DNA of 25,243 bases from assembly GCA_005885015.1 (NCBI GenBank), contig VAYG01000044.1, positions 16,619 through 41,861 on the forward strand. The letters are read 5' to 3'. This document shows, piece after piece, positions 8,139 to 15,868 of the stretch. This DNA comes from Actinomycetota bacterium. GTDB taxonomy: Bacteria; Actinomycetota; UBA4738. The first letter of the stretch is position 1. Each line of letters starts with the position of its first letter. Made by a program: the position numbers and the translations under genes. The notes beneath the pieces are model-generated. The model was not told where the DNA came from and made no database searches. It saw only the letters and a program-made list of their open reading frames with translations.

Positions 8139-8166
8139 AGGGAGCGAACCCGAAAGCCCGCTCCCT
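8139..8166. terminator. Hairpin after ftsK
   Basis: AGGGAGCG (8139-8146) pairs perfectly with CGCTCCCT (8159-8166) around a 12-nt loop, starting 3 nt after the ftsK stop. There is no U-tract on the plus side, so it would be an atypical terminator. The loop sequence CGAACCCGAAAGCCCG (8145-8160) is repeated with one mismatch at 8184-8199. No gene is visible in 8137-8455. Confidence 0.4.
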
Positions 8167-8245
8167 CGATCACTCCGCTCTCCCGAACCCGAAGGCCCGG
8201 TCTCGCTCGGTGACGTCGGAACCATAGACGACCGCCGGCCTGCGT

Positions 8246-8445
8246 GTCCAGCCCGTCGGTGGCGGCGCCGGCAATGAAGATCGCCGCGGCGAGGTAGGAA
8301 GCGTTCCGGTCCTGGGCCGCGATCAGGACCACCAGGAACGGCGCCAGGAATACGCGCGCCACCGACACGATGTTCGGCCAGCCGAGCCCCAGCGGGGTCA
8401 AGGGCTGTTCCCGGATGGAGCCCTCCTGAAGGAGTCGGTCGTGTA
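8246..8445. repeat. Left arm of a perfect 200-bp inverted repeat
   Basis: Bases 8246-8445 are the exact reverse complement of 9152-9351 (paired positions sum to 17597), with sharp loss of similarity at both ends. This arm therefore holds an inverted copy of the last 16 codons of rodZ and the first 52 codons of pgsA. Its inner edge provides the first two bases (TA) of the rodZ -10 element. It explains the otherwise geneless stretch between ftsK and rodZ. Confidence 0.95.
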
Positions 8446-8455
8446 CTATGGCCGG
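8444..8455 (+). promoter_or_regulatory. -10 element for leaderless rodZ mRNA
   Basis: TACTAT (8444-8449) lies 6 nt before GTG 8456, the spacing of leaderless actinobacterial genes, and no Shine-Dalgarno precedes that GTG. The repeat arm ends at 8445, so the element straddles the edge. No good -35 is visible in the arm. Confidence 0.5.
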
Positions 8456-9199
8456 GTGCAGGGGATCGGCATCGGCCCGGCACTCCGCAAGGCCCGCCTC
8501 CTGAGGGGCAAGTCGATCGAGGAGGCGGCCAGGGAGACCCGGATCCGGGCGGACTATCTCAAGGCGCTCGAGCGAGAACGTTTCGAGGCCCTTCTCGGCG
8601 ACGTCTACGTGCGCGGGTTCCTGCGCTCCTACTCCACCTATCTGGGCCTCGATCCCGGCAAGGTGCTCACCATCTACAACCGGCACTTCGGCGGCCCCCA
8701 CGCCACGCTGCCGCAGGTTGCGCCGGGGCCGATCCGGGGCCCCCGCTCTGCGCATCCGCACCTCCCGCAACTCGTCCGGCATCACCCGAGCTGGGCCTTC
8801 TTGATCGGGGTGGCTTTGCTCGTCCTGTCCGTGTTCGCCGCGGCCGGGCTGCTGTCGCGCTCGAAGGCGGCGCCCAAGACCGAAGGCCTGAGCGGCGTGG
8901 CCGGATCCTCGATCCCGGTGCAGCGCAGCACCGTCATGGTGATCCTCCACGCCGTGGACCCCGTGTACGCGAGCGTCCGCACGGACGGCAAGGTGGGGTT
9001 CCAAGGCCTGATGCGCAAGGACGAATCCCGCACCTTCCAGGCCAACCAGAAGATCGAGGTTTCGTTGGAACGCGGCGGACTCGCCGTGATCACGGTCAAC
9101 GGGCATCGGGTCGGACGAGCGGGGAATCAGGACGCCCCGTTCAAGGCGACCTACACGACCGACTCCTTCAGGAGGGCTCCATCCGGGAACAGCCCTTGA
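8456..9199 (+). CDS. RodZ-like helix-turn-helix membrane protein
   Basis: A 247-aa protein: N-terminal xenobiotic-response-type HTH (LRKARLLRGKSIEEAARETRIRADYLKALE, then YVRGFLRSYSTYLGLDP), a basic/proline linker, one transmembrane segment near residues 115-138 (WAFLIGVALLVLSVFAAAGLL), and a periplasmic beta domain of DUF4115 type (VMVILHAVDPVYASVRTDGK ... VITVNGH). This layout is that of RodZ, which links MreB to the cell-wall machinery. Without mreB nearby the shape role is inferred. GTG 8456 is chosen from the leaderless -10; GTG 8441 is an upstream alternative. The stop overlaps the pgsA start as TTGA. The last 48 nt lie in the right repeat arm. Confidence 0.85.
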   Translation: MQGIGIGPALRKARLLRGKSIEEAARETRIRADYLKALERERFEALLGDVYVRGFLRSYSTYLGLDPGKVLTIYNRHFGGPHATLPQVAPGPIRGPRSAHPHLPQLVRHHPSWAFLIGVALLVLSVFAAAGLLSRSKAAPKTEGLSGVAGSSIPVQRSTVMVILHAVDPVYASVRTDGKVGFQGLMRKDESRTFQANQKIEVSLERGGLAVITVNGHRVGRAGNQDAPFKATYTTDSFRRAPSGNSP

Positions 9200-9351
9200 C
9201 CCCGCTGGGGCTCGGCTGGCCGAACATCGTGTCGGTGGCGCGCGTATTCCTGGCGCCGTTCCTGGTGGTCCTGATCGCGGCCCAGGACCGGAACGCTTCC
9301 TACCTCGCCGCGGCGATCTTCATTGCCGGCGCCGCCACCGACGGGCTGGAC
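9152..9351. repeat. Right arm of the 200-bp inverted repeat
   Basis: This is the reverse complement of 8246-8445 without mismatch. It includes the rodZ 3' end, the overlapping stop/start, and pgsA codons 1-52. Because it reads as normal coding sequence of both genes, this arm is probably the original and the left arm the copy. The unique spacer between the arms is 706 bp. Confidence 0.95.
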
Positions 9352-9774
9352 GGCTACCTGGCCCGCCGGTACGCCTCGGCCTCGCGAACGGGCCAGTGGC
9401 TGGACCCCCTCGCCGACAAGATCCTGGTGGCGGCCCCGGTCCTGACGCTGGCGGCCCTCGGGGAGTTCCCCGTGTGGGCCGCCGCGCTCATCGTGGCCAG
9501 GGAGCTGACGATCTCGCTGCTCCGGGTGCTCCTCGGCCTTCGGGGGCGGGGTCTGCCCGCTTCCTCCGGCGCGAAGGCGAAGACGACCCTCCAGCTCGCT
9601 GCGATCACGCTGTACATCCTCCCGCTCGGCGCCGGGTGGGACGGCCTCCGCCTCGGACTGCTCATCGCCGCGGTGGTGCTGACCGTCGGAACCGGGGTGC
9701 AGTACGTGGCGCAGGCGATCCCGTGGCTGCGTCGCCCCGCCCGTCCACCCGTGAACCGGGGGACCGGGGCATGA
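9196..9774 (+). CDS. pgsA: CDP-diacylglycerol-glycerol-3-phosphate 3-phosphatidyltransferase
   Basis: A 192-aa integral membrane CDP-alcohol phosphatidyltransferase for phosphatidylglycerophosphate synthesis, the entry to PG and cardiolipin. The signature runs ATDGLDGYLARRYASASRTGQWLDPLADK: D-G-x2-A-R-x8-G-x3-D-x3-D. An N-terminal hydrophobic segment (VARVFLAPFLVVLIAA) and two or three later ones are visible. The start is set as TTG 9196 because no ATG or GTG lies between it and the N-terminal conserved block, and it overlaps the rodZ stop. Its own stop overlaps cinA (ATGA). Related enzymes make other phospholipids, so PGP specificity is from family and context. The first 52 codons are duplicated in the left repeat arm. 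Confidence 0.88.
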   Translation: MTPLGLGWPNIVSVARVFLAPFLVVLIAAQDRNASYLAAAIFIAGAATDGLDGYLARRYASASRTGQWLDPLADKILVAAPVLTLAALGEFPVWAAALIVARELTISLLRVLLGLRGRGLPASSGAKAKTTLQLAAITLYILPLGAGWDGLRLGLLIAAVVLTVGTGVQYVAQAIPWLRRPARPPVNRGTGA

Positions 9775-11033
9775 GGGCCGAGATCATCGGCGTGGGAACG
9801 GAGATCCTGCTCGGACAGATCTGCAACAACAACGCCCAGTGGATCTCCCAACGCCTGGCGGAGATCGGGGTCGACGTCATGCATCACCAGGCGGTGGGAG
9901 ACAACGAAGCGCGGATCGCCCAGGCGTTCCGGCAGGCGCTCGGGCGGGCCGACGTGGTGATCGCCACCGGCGGCCTGGGACCCACCCAGGACGACATCAC
10001 CCGGGAGGGGGTGGCGGCCGCGCTCGGCGTGAAGCTCCTCCGCCATCCGGAGATCGAGGACTTCCTGCGGGAGAAGTTCGCCCGCCTGGGTCGGGCGATG
10101 CCGGAGATCAACCTCCGCCAGGCCGACGTCCCCGATGGGGGTCGCTACATCCTGCCCGATCGGGGGACGGCCCCGGGACTGGTCCTCGAGACGGACGAGG
10201 GGAAGTTGGTCTACCTGGTGCCCGGTGTGCCGGCGGAGATGAAGGAGATGATGACCGGGGCGATCCTCCCCGAGCTGGCAGCCCGGGCCGGGCCGGCTGC
10301 GCTGGTCTCCCGGACGATCCGGGCCACGGGCATCGCCGAGTCCAAGGTGGCCGAGATCCTGGACGACCTGTTCCAGGCTTCGGCCAACCCCACGGTTGCG
10401 TACCTGGCCTCCTCGGGAGAAGTGAAGATCCGGATCACCGCCAAGGCGGCCACGCGTGAGGAAGCCGAGCCACTGATCGAGCCGGTGTCGGTGGAAGTCA
10501 CAGCCCGGCTCTCTCCGTACGTCTTCACGACCGGGGACGAGGAGCTCGAGGACGTGGTCGGCCGCCTCCTCGAAGTGCAGGGGTTGACCGTGGCCTGCGC
10601 GGAGTCGCTGACGGGAGGAAGCCTCGCCCATCGCCTCTCTGCCCCGGCCGGGGCGTCCGTCTATTTCAAGGGCGGAGCGGTCTGCTACACGGCCGAGTCC
10701 AAGCGCGACGTCCTCGGTGTCTCCAAAGCGACGATCGACGGACCGGGGGTGGTCAGCGAGGAGTGCGCCCGGGAGATGGCTGCGGGGGCCCGCCGCCTGT
10801 TCGGCGCCGAGGTCGGTGTGTCCCTGACGGGCGTGGCGGGTCCGGACCCGCACGACCGCAAGCCGCCGGGCACCGTCTGCCTCGCGGTGGACCTGGAGGG
10901 CGGAGGCCGATCGGCGTCATTCCGGGCTCCGGGCGACCGAGACATGGTCCGCCGGTGGGCGGAGCAGGCCGCCCTCAACGCGATCCGCGGAGAGTTGGAG
11001 GCGCGGCTCCGGCCGATCGGCGACCGGGGCTGA
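9771..11033 (+). CDS. cinA: CinA family protein (nicotinamide-nucleotide amidase / ADP-ribose pyrophosphatase type)
   Basis: A 420-aa two-domain protein. The N-terminal MoCF/COG1058 domain shows EIIGVGTEILLGQI, ATGGLGPTQDDITREGVA and PGVPAEMKEMM. The C-terminal NMN amidohydrolase domain shows VACAESLTGGSLAHRLS, YFKGGAVCYTAESKRDVLGV and VGVSLTGVAGPD. Full-length CinA cleaves pyridine nucleotide by-products and is often next to recA, as here. Length is standard. ATG 9771 overlaps the pgsA stop. Confidence 0.94.
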   Translation: MRAEIIGVGTEILLGQICNNNAQWISQRLAEIGVDVMHHQAVGDNEARIAQAFRQALGRADVVIATGGLGPTQDDITREGVAAALGVKLLRHPEIEDFLREKFARLGRAMPEINLRQADVPDGGRYILPDRGTAPGLVLETDEGKLVYLVPGVPAEMKEMMTGAILPELAARAGPAALVSRTIRATGIAESKVAEILDDLFQASANPTVAYLASSGEVKIRITAKAATREEAEPLIEPVSVEVTARLSPYVFTTGDEELEDVVGRLLEVQGLTVACAESLTGGSLAHRLSAPAGASVYFKGGAVCYTAESKRDVLGVSKATIDGPGVVSEECAREMAAGARRLFGAEVGVSLTGVAGPDPHDRKPPGTVCLAVDLEGGGRSASFRAPGDRDMVRRWAEQAALNAIRGELEARLRPIGDRG

Positions 11034-11037
11034 CCCG

Positions 11038-11649
11038 GTGGCCCGAGACCGGGCGGCGCGCCCGGAAGCCAAGCCGTTGCGATTGTTCGTGGCCGTCGAC
11101 ATCCCCGAGGCCGCCAAGCGGCGCGTCGCCGAGGTCGTCTCGGCGTTCAAGGAACGGATCCCCGCGGCTCGGTGGACGAGGCCGGAGGGATGGCACGTCA
11201 CGCTGAAGTTCCTGGGTTCGACGTGGCCCCGCCTGTTCGAGGAGGTTCGCCACGCCGTGGCGCAGTCCGCCGCCTCGGGGGCTCCGTTCCAGACCTCGCT
11301 CACGGGTGTCGGGGTCTTCCCCAGTCCCGGGAGGGCCCGCGTGGTGTGGGTCGGCCTGGCCGACCCCGAGGGCAGGTTCGCCCCGATGGTGAAGGTGCTG
11401 GACCGCCAACTCGCCGAGCACTTCGTCCCGGAGAAGCGGGCGTTCACCCCGCACCTGACCGTGGCCAGGCTGAACCCGCCCCAGGACATCAGGGACGCCG
11501 CCCCGGACCTGGTGGGCACGCCCGTCGGTTCGGAGCCCTTCCGGGTCGACCGGCTGGTGCTGTACCGCAGCCACCTCTCGCCGGCCGGAGCGCGGTACGA
11601 GCCGATCTCCGAGGCGCCTCTTGCGCAACCGGCCGCCGGCGAAGGTTGA
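11038..11649 (+). CDS. thpR: RNA 2',3'-cyclic phosphodiesterase (2H phosphoesterase)
   Basis: A 203-aa 2H-superfamily protein with the two His-x-Thr motifs: HVTLKFLG at residue 53 and HLTVARL at residue 139. FVAVDIPEA at the N-terminus and VVWVGL in the middle are typical of ThpR (formerly LigT). It opens 2',3'-cyclic phosphates and can ligate 2'-5' RNA ends. GTG 11038 starts 4 nt after the cinA stop; no better start is seen. Its stop codon overlaps the -35 element of the recA promoter. Confidence 0.9.
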   Translation: MARDRAARPEAKPLRLFVAVDIPEAAKRRVAEVVSAFKERIPAARWTRPEGWHVTLKFLGSTWPRLFEEVRHAVAQSAASGAPFQTSLTGVGVFPSPGRARVVWVGLADPEGRFAPMVKVLDRQLAEHFVPEKRAFTPHLTVARLNPPQDIRDAAPDLVGTPVGSEPFRVDRLVLYRSHLSPAGARYEPISEAPLAQPAAGEG

Positions 11650-11674
11650 CTTCGAACACACGTTCGGGTAGGTT
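11646..11674 (+). promoter_or_regulatory. recA promoter with LexA (SOS) box
   Basis: TTGACT (11646-11651), a 17-nt spacer, and TAGGTT (11669-11674) form a good promoter. The spacer holds CGAAC-ACAC-GTTCG (11653-11666), a perfect match to the LexA box form known from Bacillus and actinobacteria. LexA bound there would block RNA polymerase. The start site would be near 11681, about 120 nt before the recA start. Confidence 0.9.
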
Positions 11675-11802
11675 AGCTTTCGCTGGGAACTACAGGGGTG
11701 TAATTTGTGTCGGTCCTCATTGCTAGAGTGCCGCTCGGCGGCTGGCCCCGGATGACAGGGAATCGGTCGGGCAGCCGCGGGGACCTGAGGAGGTCGTCTG
11801 GG

Positions 11803-12858
11803 ATGGAGAAGGAGAAGATGCTCGACGTCACGCTGGCCCAGATCGAGCGGCAGTTCGGCAAGGGGGCGGTGATGCGGCTGGGGGAGCATCCGGCCGGACA
11901 AGGGGTCTCGGTGATCCCCACGGGCTCGCTGGCCCTGGACGTCGCCCTCGGTATCGGCGGGATCCCCAGAGGACGGATCGCGGAGGTGTTCGGCCCGGAG
12001 GGCTCGGGCAAGACCACGGTCTGCCTCCACATCATCGCCGAGGCCCAGCGGATGGGGGGCATCGCAGTGTTCATCGACGCCGAGCACGCCCTGGACCCGA
12101 CCTATTCCAAGACGCTCGGCGTGAATATCGACGAGCTGCTGGTGTCCCAGCCCGATTCCGGTGAGCAGGCCCTCGAGATCGCGGACATCATGGTCCGGTC
12201 GGGCGCCGTCGACATCGTGGTGGTGGATTCCGTTGCCGCTCTGGTCCCCAAGGCCGAGCTCGATGGAGACATGGGGGACTCCCACGTCGGCCTCCAGGCT
12301 CGCCTCATGTCGCAGGCCATGCGGAAGCTCGCCGGGTCCCTGTCCCGGTTCGAAACGACCGCCATGTTCATCAACCAGCTCCGCGAGAAGATCGGGGTGA
12401 TGTTCGGGAACCCCGAGACCACGCCCGGGGGCCGGGCGCTCAAGTTCTACTCGTCGGTCCGGCTGGACGTCCGCAAGATCGACACCCTGAAAGACGGGAG
12501 CGATGTCATCGGTTCGCGGGTCCGGGTCAAGGTAGTGAAGAACAAGCTGGCCCCGCCCTTCCGCCTTGCGGAGTTCGACATCGTCTACGGGAAGGGGATC
12601 TCCAAGGAAGGCAGCCTCATCGACATGGGCGTGGCCGTGGAGATCGTCAAGAAGAGCGGCGCCTGGTTCACCTACGAGGGCGATCAGCTCGGGCAGGGGC
12701 GGGAGAACGCCAAGCAGTTCCTGACCGAGCACCAGGACGTCGCGTTGGATATCGAACGGAGGGTGCGCGCGGCCGTCGGCATCACCTCGTTCTCGGACGA
12801 CGAGGTTGTCGAACTCGACGGCGCGGCGAGCCAGCCCGCCGGGGCGCCGGCCGGTTAA
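11803..12858 (+). CDS. recA: Recombinase RecA
   Basis: A 351-aa DNA recombinase and co-protease of LexA. It shows LAQIERQFGKGAVM, the Walker A motif GPEGSGKTT (residues 64-72), VFIDAEHALDP, IVVVDSVAALVPKAE, the L2 region with NPETTPGGRALKF, and VRVKVVKNKLAPPF. The start at ATG 11803 is preceded by AGGAGG about 9 nt upstream and matches the usual N-terminus. An upstream in-frame GTG at 11707 would add 32 unconserved residues. Regulated by the SOS box at 11653. recX follows. Confidence 0.98.
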   Translation: MEKEKMLDVTLAQIERQFGKGAVMRLGEHPAGQGVSVIPTGSLALDVALGIGGIPRGRIAEVFGPEGSGKTTVCLHIIAEAQRMGGIAVFIDAEHALDPTYSKTLGVNIDELLVSQPDSGEQALEIADIMVRSGAVDIVVVDSVAALVPKAELDGDMGDSHVGLQARLMSQAMRKLAGSLSRFETTAMFINQLREKIGVMFGNPETTPGGRALKFYSSVRLDVRKIDTLKDGSDVIGSRVRVKVVKNKLAPPFRLAEFDIVYGKGISKEGSLIDMGVAVEIVKKSGAWFTYEGDQLGQGRENAKQFLTEHQDVALDIERRVRAAVGITSFSDDEVVELDGAASQPAGAPAG

Positions 12859-12864
12859 GGGGAA

Positions 12865-12880
12865 GGGGCCGGCTGGCCCC
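12865..12880. other. Hairpin between recA and recX
   Basis: GGGGCC (12865-12870) pairs with GGCCCC (12875-12880) around a 4-nt loop, 6 nt after the recA stop. Without a U-tract it may partially terminate or attenuate recX expression, as reported for recA-recX pairs elsewhere. Confidence 0.35.
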
Positions 12881-12894
12881 CGGTGGGCCCAATC

Positions 12895-13413
12895 ATGAAG
12901 AAGCGGGGCGACGCGGGGCGCCCACGCGGATCCGCCAAGGATCGGGCCCTCCGGCTCCTGTCGGTTCGGTGGAGGAGCCGGGCGGAGTTGGCCCGGCGTC
13001 TCCGCCAGGCCGGGTTCGAGCCGGAGGAGGTGGAGGCGGCCCTGGAGAGCCTCGAGCTGGGTGGGCTGATCGACGACGCCCGCTTCGCCAGGGAGATGGT
13101 GCGAGGGATGACCGGCCGTCGGCTGGCCGGTGACCGGGGCATCCTGGCGAGCCTGGCCCAGAAGGGCGTGGCCCGAGACGTGGCCGACCAGGCCGTGACC
13201 GAAGCCGGGGACGAGACGGAACGGGCCCTCGAGCTGGCTCGGCGCCGGGCCCCCCGCATGGCCGGGCTGGAACCGGAGGTGGCCTTCCGCCGCTTGTACG
13301 GCCTCCTTGTCAGGCGGGGTTTCGGCCCCCGGCTGGCCGCCGAGGCGTGCCGGACGGCCCTTCAGGGTCCCGGATCCCCGCCCGAGGGGCCCCTGGAGCC
13401 CCCAGAAGGATGA
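12895..13413 (+). CDS. recX: Regulatory protein RecX
   Basis: A 172-aa helical-repeat protein that modulates RecA filaments. Visible: DRALRLLSVRWRSRAELARRLRQAGF, VEAALESLELGGLIDDARFAREMVR, LAQKGV and a third repeat with FRRLYGLLVRRGF. Position directly after recA is canonical. The start is either ATG 12895 or GTG 12883 (4 more residues); neither has a good Shine-Dalgarno sequence. The proline-rich C-terminus (PPEGPLEPPEG) is not conserved in the family. Confidence 0.9.
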   Translation: MKKRGDAGRPRGSAKDRALRLLSVRWRSRAELARRLRQAGFEPEEVEAALESLELGGLIDDARFAREMVRGMTGRRLAGDRGILASLAQKGVARDVADQAVTEAGDETERALELARRRAPRMAGLEPEVAFRRLYGLLVRRGFGPRLAAEACRTALQGPGSPPEGPLEPPEG

Positions 13414-13544
13414 GCGCGCTCGGCTCTTGCAACGAGGGCCGAGTGGCCGTAGATTGTGAATTAGAGAGACCAAAACGGATCCCACCAGTTCGGATACGAC
13501 CACGTTGGCGTTCGTTCGATCAGCTTTTCGGAGACAACGAGTGA
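13410..13544 (+). CDS. Possible small ORF of unknown function between recX and rny
   Basis: A 44-codon frame starts at an ATG overlapping the recX stop (ATGA) and ends at 13544. Its second half (CELERPKRIPPVRIRPRW, then RSFDQLFGDNE) is in a less GC-rich stretch. No Shine-Dalgarno of proper spacing is present, and a promoter-like sequence lies inside the frame. I do not recognise the product; it may be non-coding leader sequence. Confidence 0.2.
   Translation: MSALGSCNEGRVAVDCELERPKRIPPVRIRPRWRSFDQLFGDNE
13427..13455 (+). promoter_or_regulatory. Candidate rny promoter
   Basis: TTGCAA (13427-13432), a 17-nt spacer and TAGATT (13450-13455) make a plausible sigma-A-type promoter. Transcription would begin near 13462 and leave a leader of roughly 210 nt before rny. 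The leader contains an imperfect GC-rich inverted repeat around GCGGGC (near 13550) and GCCCGC (near 13575). Confidence 0.5.
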
Positions 13545-13671
13545 GGGAGCGGGCAGGCCCACCGAGGTAGGCGCCCGCCCCTTCGTTCACACCGTTCACC
13601 ATCGTCGCCGAGCAGGTGGCCGCGGAGGCCTCGCTCGGCGTTTGCCGTTTCCAGGGACTGAGGAGGCAACG

Positions 13672-15204
13672 ATGACGACGGTGTTGGTGGCGCTCCTGGC
13701 CCTGGTGGCCGGGGTCGCGGGGGGGTTCGCCCTGCGCAAGGCCATCATGTCCCAGCGCTTGTCCACGGCGGAGGGCCGCGCGACCAGGCTGGTGGCCGAG
13801 GCCGAAGCCGAGGCCGAGACCAAGGTCCGCAGCGCGCTGGGGGAGGTGAAGGAGGAGATCTCGGCCATGCGTCGCGAGGCCGAGGAGGACATCCGCCTCC
13901 GACGCCACGAGGTCAAGAAGCTGGAGGAGCTCCTGGCCAAGCGGGAGGATGAGGCCGCGGCCAAACTCGAGGAGGTCCGGTCCCGAGAGAAGAAGGTGGA
14001 GCTGGCCACGGGGGAGGCCGAGCGGCTTCGGGAGGAGCTGTCCGGGTCGGTGGCCGATCAGCGACGGGAGCTGGAACGGGTGAGCCGCCTCACGGCCCAG
14101 GAGGCCAGGGAGGCCCTGATGGCCCAGGTCGTGGACGAGGCCAAGCGCGACGCGATGGCCTCGGTCCGGGAGATCGAGCAGCGGGCCAGGGAGGAAGGGG
14201 AGAAGCGGGCCCGGAAGATCGTGACGATCGCCATCCAACGGGTGGCCTCCGAGCAGACGTCGGAGTCGACCGTCTCCGTGTTCCCACTTCCCTCGGACGA
14301 TATGAAGGGCCGGATCATCGGGCGGGAGGGGCGGAACATCCGGGCCTTCGAGGCACTGACCGGAGTGAACCTGATCATCGACGACACGCCCGAGGCCGTG
14401 GTGCTTTCCTGCTTCGATCCCGTGCGCCGTGAGATAGCCCGTCTGACGCTGGAGAAGTTGGTCTCCGACGGCCGGATCCACCCGGCCAGGATCGAGGAGA
14501 TGCACCAGCGGTCCGTCTCGGAGGTGGACGAGCAGATCCGGCGGGCGGGGGAGGATGCTCTCGCCGACGTCGGCATCGCGGACATCCATCCCGAGATGAT
14601 CAAGGTGCTCGGCCGGCTCCAGTACCGGACCTCGTACGGGCAGAACGTGCTCAAGCATCTCGTGGAGTCGGCGCACATCGGGGCGGCCATCGCCGCCGAG
14701 CTCGGCGTGAACGCGAAGCTGGTGAAGCGGTGCGCCCTGCTGCACGACATCGGCAAGGCGGTCACCCACGAGGTTGAGGGGTCGCACGCGCTGATCGGGG
14801 CGGAGCTGGCCCGGCGCCTCCGGGAGTCACCGGAGGTCGTCCACGCCATCGAGTCCCACCACGGCGAGGTCGAGCAGCGGACCATCGAGGCGGTGCTGGC
14901 GCAGACGGCGGACTCGATCTCCGGCGGCCGCCCGGGGGCCCGGCGGGAGTCGCTGGAGACCTACGTGAAGCGCCTGGCCCGGCTCGAGGAGATCTGCTCT
15001 GCCTACCCCGGGGTTGAGAAGACCTTCGCCATGCAGGCCGGCCGGGAGGTCCGCGTCATGGTCAAGCCGAACGACGTGGACGACCTGGCCGCCCAGGTCC
15101 TGGCCCGGGACATCGCCAAGCAGGTGGAGGAGGAGCTCCAGTACCCGGGGCAGATCAAGATCACCGTGGTCCGTGAGATCAGGGCGGTGGAGTTCGCCAA
15201 GTAG
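13672..15204 (+). CDS. rny: Ribonuclease Y
   Basis: A 510-aa membrane-anchored endoribonuclease that starts mRNA decay. Order: N-terminal transmembrane helix (VLVALLALVAGVAGGFAL), a long charged coiled coil to about residue 200, a KH domain (MKGRIIGREGRNIRAFEALTG), then an HD domain with His358-Asp359 in LLHDIGKA and SHHGEVE, and a conserved C-terminus (YPGQIKITVVRE). Length is typical. ATG 13672 is preceded by AGGAGG at 13661-13666. RNase Y is best known from Firmicutes; here it sits in the actinobacterial-type recA-miaB block and RNase J is encoded nearby. Confidence 0.96.
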   Translation: MTTVLVALLALVAGVAGGFALRKAIMSQRLSTAEGRATRLVAEAEAEAETKVRSALGEVKEEISAMRREAEEDIRLRRHEVKKLEELLAKREDEAAAKLEEVRSREKKVELATGEAERLREELSGSVADQRRELERVSRLTAQEAREALMAQVVDEAKRDAMASVREIEQRAREEGEKRARKIVTIAIQRVASEQTSESTVSVFPLPSDDMKGRIIGREGRNIRAFEALTGVNLIIDDTPEAVVLSCFDPVRREIARLTLEKLVSDGRIHPARIEEMHQRSVSEVDEQIRRAGEDALADVGIADIHPEMIKVLGRLQYRTSYGQNVLKHLVESAHIGAAIAAELGVNAKLVKRCALLHDIGKAVTHEVEGSHALIGAELARRLRESPEVVHAIESHHGEVEQRTIEAVLAQTADSISGGRPGARRESLETYVKRLARLEEICSAYPGVEKTFAMQAGREVRVMVKPNDVDDLAAQVLARDIAKQVEEELQYPGQIKITVVREIRAVEFAK

Positions 15205-15268
15205 CCTGCGGTTTACTCCTTGCCCTGGTGGGGGACACCTCCACCAGTACCCGGAAAGGGGGTAACCC

Positions 15269-15790
15269 ATGGTTGATCCAGCCCACGAGCACGTGGAGCC
15301 GGCGCACACGCATACGGCGCCTGCCCCGGCACCCACCCGTGGATATAGCTGGGCGGGACTGGCGGTCCGGATGGTGCTGACCCTGGGCGGGGCTGCCGGC
15401 ATGATCGTCAGCGCTTTCTTCGACTGGATTCGGGGGACCTCGGCCAGCGACATCGGCGTCCGGGCGCTGTGGACGACGAACCTCAATCACAATGGCAACG
15501 ACTGGCTGACCACCATTGCCTTCGTGATGGTCGTCCTGGGGATCGTGGCCCTGATCGGGCTGGCTCCCCGCAGCGGCTGGCTGACCAGCCTGGCGGGGGC
15601 GCTCGGGATCGCCGTGTTCGTCCTCTTGTTGGTCCAGCTGTACCGCGGCACCGGGTCGGTCAACGACCTGGATCCTGGTGCGTGGATCGGGCTGGCGGGC
15701 GGCGTCGTGGCACTGATCGGAGGGTTCTTCGGGACCAGGACGGTCGTGGCCCCGGTCGCGTACAGCGGCCCGGCACCGGTCGCCACGTAG
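15269..15790 (+). CDS. Four-helix membrane protein, unknown function
   Basis: A 173-aa protein that I do not recognise. A His/Pro/Ala-rich N-terminus (HEHVEPAHTHTAPAPAPT) precedes four likely transmembrane helices: LAVRMVLTLGGAAGMIVSAF, TTIAFVMVVLGIVALIGL, LAGALGIAVFVLLLVQLY and GAWIGLAGGVVALIGGFFG. Between helices 1 and 2 is a loop with FDWIRGTSASDIGV, a pattern seen in uncharacterised small actinobacterial membrane proteins. ATG 15269 follows GGGGG with 6 nt spacing. A strong terminator follows, so it is the end of its transcript. A weak CTGGTGG/CCACCAG hairpin (15225-15247) lies between rny and this gene. Confidence 0.7.
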   Translation: MVDPAHEHVEPAHTHTAPAPAPTRGYSWAGLAVRMVLTLGGAAGMIVSAFFDWIRGTSASDIGVRALWTTNLNHNGNDWLTTIAFVMVVLGIVALIGLAPRSGWLTSLAGALGIAVFVLLLVQLYRGTGSVNDLDPGAWIGLAGGVVALIGGFFGTRTVVAPVAYSGPAPVAT

Positions 15791-15808
15791 TACCCGCAGC
15801 CGAGGACG

Positions 15809-15845
15809 CCGGCCGGCCGATCCGATCGGCCGGCCGGTTCCTTTC
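15809..15845 (+). terminator. Intrinsic terminator after the membrane protein gene
   Basis: A perfect 13-bp stem (15809-15821 with 15825-15837) has a 3-nt loop and is followed by TTCCTTTC. This is the strongest hairpin in the window and separates the recA-rny group from the leaderless miaB operon. Confidence 0.85.
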
Positions 15846-15868
15846 GAAGCCTCGGCACACCCCCCTGC

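Noticed and set aside
8137..8245. tRNA or other structured RNA gene after ftsK
   Set aside because: A hairpin and a 16-bp imperfect direct repeat are present, but no cloverleaf or other known RNA shape can be drawn.
8246..8445. Left repeat arm as a truncated pgsA pseudogene
   Set aside because: Identity to the right arm is 100% and ends abruptly, so it is a fresh duplicate segment rather than an independently decaying gene copy.
10975..14787. Minus-strand open frame of about 1270 codons opposite thpR, recA, recX and rny
   Set aside because: It lies antisense to four well-conserved genes, is rich in His, Arg, Pro, Leu and Gly, has no domain, and is a typical high-GC shadow frame.
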